Shown in pieces: positions 15,369-21,276 of a DNA stretch of 21,276 nt. The stretch is from the NCBI GenBank assembly GCA_964386635.1, contig CAYLRO010000042.1, positions 1-21,276 of the forward strand. The letters are read 5' to 3'. The first letter of the stretch is position 1. Each line of letters opens with the position of its first letter. Below the pieces are notes generated by a model. It was not told the origin of the DNA, ran no database searches, and saw only the letters and a list, made by a program, of their open reading frames with translations. Both the position numbers and the translations under genes were made by a program. The DNA comes from Sabulitectum sp964386635. Its GTDB lineage: Bacteria; Fermentibacterota; Fermentibacteria; Fermentibacterales; JCC-6.

Positions 15369-16078
15369 CCAGACAGAGGCTGATTCTTTTCTTCGCTTCT
15401 ATTCTCTTCCTGGCAGGGGCATTCTTCTCAGGCTCGGCAGTTTCATCTCAAACCATGGTAAACACCTTCCATCATGTTGAAGCAATAGGTTCAGGAGTGG
15501 ACCGGCTGAGACATTTCATGGCAAGCGCCCTTTTCCTGCAACTTGATGACTATCATCACATCGAAATGTATCAGGGTGTGTCATGGACCGAGGTAACTGA
15601 CTACCTCCCTCAGATGTGGATTATTGCCAGGCTTGATCCCACTTTCACTGATGTTTATACCGATGCAGCGTACCACCTTGCAGTGAATCTTGGTGAGGTG
15701 GACAGGGGAATTGAATTCATCCGGGAAGGTCTCGCAAACAACCCTGACAGCCTTGATGTTGTATACGAGTATGCCTACCTCATGTGGCAGACAGGCAGAG
15801 GCAGCTCTGAGGAAGTAACCGAGGCATGCCTGAATTACCTCAAGCTTGTCCGGAGATCCGGAGGAGATGCCTATCAGCAGTACAACGAACCGTCTTCATC
15901 CCTTATCCTTGCAGAGGTCCTTGCAGACGAAACTGATACTCTGAACGCCGGAAGTGAATTCTACAGAAATAGATCGAGATTCATCAGGGATGCCATGCAT
16001 GCAGGACTGTATTATCCAGGATATCTTGAGGAACCCCCTGCATTCCTGTCCCCCCTTGAAACGGAGCCAGCTCAATGA
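15365..16078 (+). CDS. TPR-like envelope protein of unknown function
   Basis: This 237-residue protein has an N-terminal hydrophobic segment (LILFFASILFLAGAFFSG, about 5-22) that is either a signal peptide or a single anchor. The rest is helical and soluble. DAAYHLAVNLGEVDRGIEFI followed by LANNPDSLDVVYEYAYLMW resembles one or two tetratricopeptide-type helix pairs, where 'A..Y...G....A...' spacing and NP-D breaks are usual. This fits a protein-interaction scaffold facing the periplasm. The upstream frame opening at 15248 overlaps the previous gene deeply and lacks a signal, so ATG 15365 (ATGA overlap, GGAAGAAG before it) was chosen. It ends with ATGA overlapping the cyclic-nucleotide-binding gene. 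The position suggests a role with the ABC transporter. No family name is offered. Confidence 0.68.
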   Translation: MTRQRLILFFASILFLAGAFFSGSAVSSQTMVNTFHHVEAIGSGVDRLRHFMASALFLQLDDYHHIEMYQGVSWTEVTDYLPQMWIIARLDPTFTDVYTDAAYHLAVNLGEVDRGIEFIREGLANNPDSLDVVYEYAYLMWQTGRGSSEEVTEACLNYLKLVRRSGGDAYQQYNEPSSSLILAEVLADETDTLNAGSEFYRNRSRFIRDAMHAGLYYPGYLEEPPAFLSPLETEPAQ

Positions 16079-16581
16079 GTGTGACCATACCTGCAGAACT
16101 TGCAGCACGAATAGTGTGGTTCTGCTCAAGACTGAATGTGGCGGCAGAGGAAACGATTATCGACAAAGGTTCTTCAGGAAGAGATCTCTACATAATTTCC
16201 CGGGGACAATTCAGTGTCCACGATGATTCTGCCGGAGAAGACTTCGTTCTGGCGATGTTGAATCGCGGGGATATTTTTGGTGAAATGTCCTTCCTGGACG
16301 GCACCATCAGGTCAGCCTCTGTTACAGCCACAACAAACAGCAGTGTTCTCAAAATGGGCAAGGAAGAGTACTCAAGAATGCTCTCCAGAGAACCTGAAGT
16401 TGCAGTGGAATTCCTTAGATTCCTCTCTGCCATTGTCTGCAAAAGGTTGCGGTCTGCCAACGATGCCCTGCTCCAGGTTGCCTTCGGTGATGCTGAAATG
16501 AGTATGGAGCAGGATACAAGCCTGAAGCAGGCTATCGCCAATATGCATGAAGCAGTAAGGATCGAACTGGAAGGTTCCTAG
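16075..16581 (+). CDS. Stand-alone cyclic-nucleotide-binding domain protein
   Basis: This 168-residue protein is one cNMP-binding (CAP_ED/CRP-type) beta roll with a helical tail. IIDKGSSGRDLYIISRGQFS is the typical first half. The phosphate-binding cassette FGEMSFLDGTIRSASV (68-83) keeps the key Gly69, Glu70 and Arg79, so it should bind cAMP, cGMP or a similar ligand. There is no helix-turn-helix after the roll, hence no CRP-like DNA binding. The C-terminal 50 residues are helical (RLRSANDALLQVAF, then an acidic and Gln-rich stretch). With no signal peptide it should be cytoplasmic and control activity through protein contact. It is the last gene of the five-gene coupled unit (ATGA overlap with the TPR-like gene) and ends only 3 bp from a convergent gene. 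Confidence 0.85.
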   Translation: MSVTIPAELAARIVWFCSRLNVAAEETIIDKGSSGRDLYIISRGQFSVHDDSAGEDFVLAMLNRGDIFGEMSFLDGTIRSASVTATTNSSVLKMGKEEYSRMLSREPEVAVEFLRFLSAIVCKRLRSANDALLQVAFGDAEMSMEQDTSLKQAIANMHEAVRIELEGS

Positions 16582-16584
16582 CTG

Positions 16585-16911
16585 TTAATCTGCATCCTCA
16601 TGTGCAGGAAGAACTTCCCATACAAAACATGAACCGCCTTCTATGGGTATGTTGGAAAAGGAATAGGTTCTCCACTGGCAGTCTTCTATTCTGAAATCGT
16701 ACCAGCCGCCTGTAACCTGAAAAACGGCGGAACTGTCAGGGGGAAGAATTGAAAGACCAAGCATGTCAATCCACTTCTCCCTTCCTGATTCAGTCACCCA
16801 GACGAAGTAGAACTCCGTTGATGTGCAGTTGCGTATCTCAACCGTTGCACTGCCTGTGTCGGCATACGAAGCAAGAGCAAGCAGTACAAACAGCAGAGCA
16901 GTAATTCTCAT
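16585..16911 (-). CDS. Small secreted beta protein of unknown function
   Basis: This 108-residue protein has a Sec signal (MRITALLFVLLALASYADTG) and no lipobox. The mature part opens VEIRNCTSTEFYFVWV. It then has 'W.d.lg...LPPDSS' and 'GGWYDFRIEDCQW', a layout I associate with small secreted proteins opening 'NNTG' and carrying a 'W...LG...L.PG' and 'YDIR..D' pattern. That is recollection and not a search result. Two to three Cys could form disulphides. The TTG start at 16932 was rejected because ATG 16911 begins the signal and has GGAGGT 9 nt upstream. The gene is 62 bp after tex on the same strand, so it may be cotranscribed, and it is convergent with the cNMP-binding gene. The fold may be related to the lipoprotein at 7654-7983, but similarity is low. 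Confidence 0.7.
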   Translation of the reverse strand: MRITALLFVLLALASYADTGSATVEIRNCTSTEFYFVWVTESGREKWIDMLGLSILPPDSSAVFQVTGGWYDFRIEDCQWRTYSFSNIPIEGGSCFVWEVLPAHEDAD

Positions 16912-16973
16912 TCTTTGAGCACCTCCATTCAAAGGTAGCTACCCTGTTCAGTCGCCGGGGTTCCATCAGGTGT

Positions 16974-19094
16974 TCAGATCATGGACAGACTGATTCTCTT
17001 CCTGGCCATGTCTACACTCTCAACGGTAACATTTACCTTCATCCCGGCATGCACAACCTCTGATGGATGACGAATCCATTCAGTACTCAGTTTGCTTACA
17101 TGAACCAGACCGTCAGTATGCACTCCAATGTCAACGAAAGCGCCGAAATCAGTAACATTAGTTACTATCCCTGGAACTTTCATCCCTTCAGTCAGGTCTT
17201 CCATGGTGTGCACATCCGCAAAGGAAAATGCTTCGAATACCGACCGTGGATCCCTGCCGGGCTTCTCAAGTTCCTTGAGAATGTCTCTCAACGTGGGAAG
17301 TCCCCTCTCTGGAGTCACATAGTTCTGCAGATCAAGCTCTTTTGTCTGTTCAGGATGATCCATCAAGCCTGTTATTGTAGTGCCTGCATCTGCAGCCATC
17401 TTCTCCACAACAACATAGCTTTCCGGATGAACCGCACTTGCATCCAGTGGATTTGCTGCCCCTGGAATTCTCAGGAATCCGGCACATTGCTGAAACGCGG
17501 AAGGACCTATACCAGCCACCTTCAACAACTCTTTTCTCCGGGAGAACGGTCCGTTTTTCTTTCTGTGAGTCACCACTGACGCGGCTTTCGCAGCGCTAAG
17601 ACCTGAAACACGGGTAAGAAGTTCGGCACTGGCACTGTTAAGGTTAACCCCTACGGAGTTTACGCAGGAGATCACTGTATCATCAAGAGAGCCCTTAAGA
17701 AGCTTCTTGTCAACATCGTGCTGATACTGCCCCACTCCCACGCTTTCAGGGTCTATCTTCACAAGCTCTGCAAGAGGGTCCTGCAATCTTCTGCCAATGG
17801 AAACAGAGCCTCGAACAGTAAGATCCAGATCAGGGAATTCCTTTCTGGCAGTTTCAGATGCAGAGTAGATGGATGCTCCGCTCTCGTTCACCATTATTAT
17901 TGGAATTCCTGGATCCAGTTTCTTCAGAAAACTCTCTGTTTCTCTGCCGGCAGTTCCATTACCAACAGCAATACACTCCATTTTGTGCTTCTTTATCAAC
18001 CGCTTAACATCTTCCGCGGCTTTTTCTGATCTGCCGGTATGGGGAAATATAGTAGTGTGCTCCAGGAGTTTACCCTGTCTGTCCAGACAGACGGTTTTAC
18101 ATCCTGTACGGAATCCAGGGTCAATTGCCAGCACTGATTTCTCTCCCAGAGGCGAGGCCATAAGCAGTTCTCTGAGGTTTACTGCAAATACAGAGATGGC
18201 TTCCCTGTCGGCCCTCTCTTTTGACCAGAGGCGGATCTCCGTTTCCATCTGGGGACCTAGAAGCCTTTTGAAACCATCGGTCATGGCAAGAAGTATCTGC
18301 TCTCCGCAGAGGTTGTTTTTAAGGGGATACTTCCTTTTCATATGTCTGAGAACATCCTCTTCCTCAACCTGTACCGAAAGGTTCAAAAATAACTCCCGCT
18401 CGCCTCTGCGCATTGCAAGAACCCTGTGAGATGGAGCTGTTGCCACCTTCTCAGACCAGTCGAACCAGTCTCTGTACCGACTGCCCTCGGTTTCCTTACC
18501 TTTTATAACTTTGCTTACGAAGACTCCCCGTTTCATGTACAAATCTCTTACCGGTCCCCTTACAGATGCGTCCTGTACTATTTTTTCCGCGATTATATCA
18601 CGGGCTCCGGCAAGAGCAGAAGCAGCATCTTCAACACCTTTTTCAGGGCTGACAAACGGTTCAGCCAGTTTTTCAGGATCACTGTCTCTCTGAAGAAGAA
18701 TCAGCTGGGCAAGAGGCTCCAGTCCCGCTTCAACAGCCTTTACAGCCCTTGTGCGTCTTTTTGGTCTGAACGGCAGGTATATGTCCTCTATTTGAGTAAG
18801 GGTGGATGCTTTCTCCAGTTTCTCTCTCAACCGGTCGGTAAGCAGTTCCCTTTCCTCCAGTGAAGCAAGAACCGCTGTTCTTCTTTTGTGCAGAGCCTCG
18901 TGGCTGTGCCAGCTGTCCCTGAGGGTTGTGAGAGTCACTTCATCCATCCCGCCTGAGACCTCTTTGCGATACCTTGCTATAAACGGAATCGTGGCGCCTT
19001 CATTCATAAGGGCTATAACTTCTGCCACCCTGGAGTGGTTCAGAGATAATTCACCTGCAATCATGCGACTGAAATCCAAAGATTCTCCCTTCAT
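16974..19094 (-). CDS. tex: Tex-like RNA-binding transcriptional accessory protein
   Basis: This 706-residue protein matches the Tex/SPT6-like family in order and length (usually about 720-780). It has an N-terminal helical region with IPFIARYRKEVSGGMDE, then a YqgF/RuvC-like domain with VLAIDPGFRTG. The helix-hairpin-helix block (LSAAKAASVVTHRKKNGPF, ELLKVAGIGPSAFQQCAGFL) lies at about 495-560, and a C-terminal S1 RNA-binding domain (GMKVPGIVTNVTDFGAFVDI) reaches almost the last residue. Tex is a conserved cytoplasmic factor tied to transcription and RNA metabolism. It ends just after the S1 fold without the usual basic tail, which accounts for the slightly short length. No clear Shine-Dalgarno precedes the ATG at 19094, and a TATATT lies only about 11 bp upstream, so a very short leader is possible. 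It is divergent from fusA. Confidence 0.95.
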   Translation of the reverse strand: MKGESLDFSRMIAGELSLNHSRVAEVIALMNEGATIPFIARYRKEVSGGMDEVTLTTLRDSWHSHEALHKRRTAVLASLEERELLTDRLREKLEKASTLTQIEDIYLPFRPKRRTRAVKAVEAGLEPLAQLILLQRDSDPEKLAEPFVSPEKGVEDAASALAGARDIIAEKIVQDASVRGPVRDLYMKRGVFVSKVIKGKETEGSRYRDWFDWSEKVATAPSHRVLAMRRGERELFLNLSVQVEEEDVLRHMKRKYPLKNNLCGEQILLAMTDGFKRLLGPQMETEIRLWSKERADREAISVFAVNLRELLMASPLGEKSVLAIDPGFRTGCKTVCLDRQGKLLEHTTIFPHTGRSEKAAEDVKRLIKKHKMECIAVGNGTAGRETESFLKKLDPGIPIIMVNESGASIYSASETARKEFPDLDLTVRGSVSIGRRLQDPLAELVKIDPESVGVGQYQHDVDKKLLKGSLDDTVISCVNSVGVNLNSASAELLTRVSGLSAAKAASVVTHRKKNGPFSRRKELLKVAGIGPSAFQQCAGFLRIPGAANPLDASAVHPESYVVVEKMAADAGTTITGLMDHPEQTKELDLQNYVTPERGLPTLRDILKELEKPGRDPRSVFEAFSFADVHTMEDLTEGMKVPGIVTNVTDFGAFVDIGVHTDGLVHVSKLSTEWIRHPSEVVHAGMKVNVTVESVDMARKRISLSMI

Positions 19095-19116
19095 TTTGAG
19101 GATGAATATACGATTT

Positions 19117-19146
19117 TTGCTTTCATCAGAGGGGTTGGGCTATATT
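19117..19146 (+). promoter_or_regulatory. Probable promoter of fusA
   Basis: TTGCTT (19117-19122), an 18-bp spacer and TATATT (19141-19146) predict a start near 19153. This leaves a leader of about 38 nt with a GGAG ahead of the ATG at 19191. It lies in the 96-bp divergent region shared with tex. Confidence 0.5.
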
Positions 19147-19190
19147 CGGGCACTCTTTCAGCAAATCATTTTAAGAACGGAGACAGTACA

Positions 19191-21269
19191 ATGTCACGGG
19201 ATTACAATCTCGACAGGATTCGCAACATAGGGATTATGGCTCATATTGATGCTGGGAAAACCACAGTATCTGAGAGAATCCTTTTCTATACAGGTAAGTC
19301 CCACCGCATTGGTGAAGTTCACGACGGCGAAGCCATAATGGACTGGATGGAGCAGGAGCAGGAGCGGGGAATCACAATTACCAGTGCAGCAACCACGACA
19401 GACTGGAAGGGTTACCAGATAAATCTCATAGACACTCCCGGACATGTGGATTTCACTGTTGAGGTTGAGAGAAGCCTCAGGGTGCTGGACGGAACAATTG
19501 CTCTCTTCTGTGCTGTTGGAGGCGTTGAACCCCAGAGTGAAACCGTATGGCGCCAGGCTGAGAAATACAGTGTTCCCAGAATCGCTTTCATAAACAAGAT
19601 GGACCGATCAGGCGCTGACTTTTACGGCGTGCTCAGGGAACTTCATTCAAGATTGAATGCAAACGCTATTCCCATAACGATACCCATACTGGGTAAAGAT
19701 AAGGAATTCCTTGGAATAATTGATCTCGTGGACAACTGCGCAGTTTACTACGACGAGTCCTCAGGCGGCATGAAGTACGAGGAAAAACCGATTCCTGCCG
19801 ACATGGAAAAAACCGCTGCAAAACAGAGGCTCATCCTTATCGAGAAGGTCAGTGAAGTGAATGAAAAGCTTCTTGACAAGTTCTGCGCCGATGAAAAGAT
19901 AGAAAAAGAAGAGCTTTCTCTTGCTATCAGAAAAGCAACTCATGACGGGCTTGTATGTCCTGTTCTCTGCGGAACAGCTTACAAAAACAAAGGTGTTCAG
20001 CGTCTGCTGGATGCAGTTGTGGCTTATCTGCCCTCCCCTGTAGACCTGCCACCCATAAGCGGAAAAAGCAAAAGCGGAAAACTTGAGCAGCGGAAACCGG
20101 GAAATGACGGACCGCTTGCTGCTCTTGCCTTCAAGGTTGTTACCGACAAGCACACCGGCAAACTGATCTACACAAGGGTTTATTCAGGAGTTCTTGAAGC
20201 CGGAACTCACGTTCTGAACTCCACCACAGGCAAGAAGCAGCGTGTTGGAAGAATACTCAGGATGCATGCCAACCGGAGAGAGGCTGTTGAGAGACTGAAC
20301 ACCGGGGAAATCGGAGCAGTTATCGGTCTTTCTGACACCATTACCGGCGATACAATCTGCTCGATTGATGAACCTATCATTCTTGAGGCAATAGAATTCC
20401 CTGCACCTGTTCTGAGCACTGCGGTAAAACCGCTGAAAAGGCAGGACAGAGACAGACTCACTGATGCTCTGGCCAAACTTGCCGAGGAAGACCCTACATT
20501 CACTGTTGAAACCAATGATGAAACCGGTGAAACAATAATCTCAGGTATGGGTGAACTTCACCTTGAGATTATTGTGGACAGGATAAAGCGGGAGTTCAGC
20601 GTAGAGGTGGAGGAGAGCGAGCCTCAGGTTGCCTACAGAGAAACCATTCACAGTTCAGTAGACTGGAATGAACGGTACAAGAAGCAAACCGGCGGCAAGG
20701 GTCAGTACGCCCATGTGATCTTTAACATGAAACCTCTCCCGGCAGGAACCGGATTTGAATTTATAAATGAGGTCAAGGGCGGCAACATCCCCAAAGAGTA
20801 CATTCCTGCTGTTGAGAAGGGTATCATTGATGCAATGAAGGAGGGCGCATACTGCGGTTTCCCTGTTGTTGACGTGAGAATCACACTGAAAGACGGATCA
20901 AGTCACGCTGTGGATTCATCGGAGATGGCATTCCGGGCCTGCGCAAGAATGGCATTCAAAAAAGCCTTCATGAAGTGCAGTCCCCGTCTTCTGGAACCTG
21001 TGATGTCTGTAACCGTAATCAGCCCGGAAGAATACTCCGGTGGTGTTTCCGGCAGCATCTACGAACGCCGTGGAACCATCATATCCATGGAAGCCAGAGG
21101 AAACGCAAAGGAATTCAAGGCACGGGTACCTCTCTCCAGAATGTTCGGTTATGCAACGGATCTGAGAAACTCCACCCAGGGAAGAGCCAACTTCTCAATG
21201 CAGTTTGAGCATTATGAAGCAGTTCCAGTGGCTATTGCTGAAGACATACTGAAAGAGCACAGGAAGTAA
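19191..21269 (+). CDS. fusA: Translation elongation factor G
   Basis: This 692-residue protein is a full-length EF-G, the GTPase that drives ribosomal translocation. The G1 motif AHIDAGKT (about 17-24), switch II DTPGHVDF (about 82-89) and G4 NKMD (about 136-139) are intact. GITITSAATT is the switch I/effector end. Domain II, the GMGELHLEI domain III motif and the domain IV tip segment (VDSSEMAFR) are present. The last domain carries RRGTI and STQGRAN before the C-terminus. Domain V reads EEYSGGVSGSIYERRG, where most EF-G proteins have a sequence near EYMGDVIGDLNSRRG, so it is somewhat divergent there. GGAG lies before the ATG. No str-operon neighbour (rpsL, rpsG, tuf) is visible upstream; a divergent tex is there instead. 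The stop lies 7 bp from the window edge. Confidence 0.97.
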   Translation: MSRDYNLDRIRNIGIMAHIDAGKTTVSERILFYTGKSHRIGEVHDGEAIMDWMEQEQERGITITSAATTTDWKGYQINLIDTPGHVDFTVEVERSLRVLDGTIALFCAVGGVEPQSETVWRQAEKYSVPRIAFINKMDRSGADFYGVLRELHSRLNANAIPITIPILGKDKEFLGIIDLVDNCAVYYDESSGGMKYEEKPIPADMEKTAAKQRLILIEKVSEVNEKLLDKFCADEKIEKEELSLAIRKATHDGLVCPVLCGTAYKNKGVQRLLDAVVAYLPSPVDLPPISGKSKSGKLEQRKPGNDGPLAALAFKVVTDKHTGKLIYTRVYSGVLEAGTHVLNSTTGKKQRVGRILRMHANRREAVERLNTGEIGAVIGLSDTITGDTICSIDEPIILEAIEFPAPVLSTAVKPLKRQDRDRLTDALAKLAEEDPTFTVETNDETGETIISGMGELHLEIIVDRIKREFSVEVEESEPQVAYRETIHSSVDWNERYKKQTGGKGQYAHVIFNMKPLPAGTGFEFINEVKGGNIPKEYIPAVEKGIIDAMKEGAYCGFPVVDVRITLKDGSSHAVDSSEMAFRACARMAFKKAFMKCSPRLLEPVMSVTVISPEEYSGGVSGSIYERRGTIISMEARGNAKEFKARVPLSRMFGYATDLRNSTQGRANFSMQFEHYEAVPVAIAEDILKEHRK

Positions 21270-21276
21270 GCGAAAC

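Noticed and set aside
17869..18429. 186-residue plus-strand frame inside tex
   Set aside because: It is antisense to the conserved YqgF-like region of tex and has no independent support.

Overview
The window is a scaffold segment with one run of exactly 100 N. It appears to come from an uncultured Gram-negative (diderm) bacterium. The evidence is a complete RND-TolC tripartite pump, several lipoprotein signal peptides, a Tat signal, and housekeeping genes (tex, fusA) of normal bacterial type. The tight ATGA-overlapped operons and the AP-superfamily/small LGYL-tail gene neighbourhood resemble uncultured FCB-type lineages. That placement is an impression; no marker here fixes the phylum.

Layout. 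(1) About 45-6186, minus strand: an efflux operon in the order TetR-type regulator, lipoprotein adaptor, RND pump, TolC-like outer membrane protein. It is driven by a clear promoter (TTGACG, 16 bp, TATGTT) whose -10 region is overlapped by an 18-bp palindrome with a second degenerate copy 19 bp away. This is a classic self-repressed pump. (2) 6251-7462, minus: a monocistronic SagB/ThcOx-type flavin oxidoreductase with an unassigned N-terminal half, its own terminator and a weak promoter. (3) 7571-7983, minus: a tRNA 3'-end remnant, a terminator and a small lipoprotein gene. (4) 8011-12960, plus: a promoter with a perfect TATAAT, then two alkaline-phosphatase-superfamily enzymes (one with a hydrophobic N-terminus, one a Tat lipoprotein), a membrane protein and a small ribbon-helix-helix-like protein ending in LEGLGYLG. 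(5) 12934-13277: a tandem array, broken by the N gap, whose 48/49-bp units re-encode the last codons and stop of that small protein. Its two unit types differ almost only synonymously. (6) 13355-16581, plus: five overlapping genes encoding an ABC ATPase, an ABC-2 permease, a His/Asp/Glu-rich lipoprotein, a TPR-like protein and a stand-alone cyclic-nucleotide-binding protein. (7) 16585-19094, minus: a small secreted protein and tex. (8) 19117-21269, plus: fusA (EF-G), divergent from tex.

How the parts work together. Region 1 is a self-contained drug or toxicant export module. Region 4 looks like an envelope module in which two metal-dependent phospho-/sulfo-transfer or hydrolysis enzymes are made together with a membrane protein that has some Oxa1/EMC3-like features. 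Region 6 looks like an ABC export or membrane-remodelling unit with an extracytoplasmic metal-binding candidate and a cytoplasmic nucleotide sensor. The most unusual item is the repeat array in region 5, because the codon pattern implies selection on the peptide although each unit carries its own stop codon.
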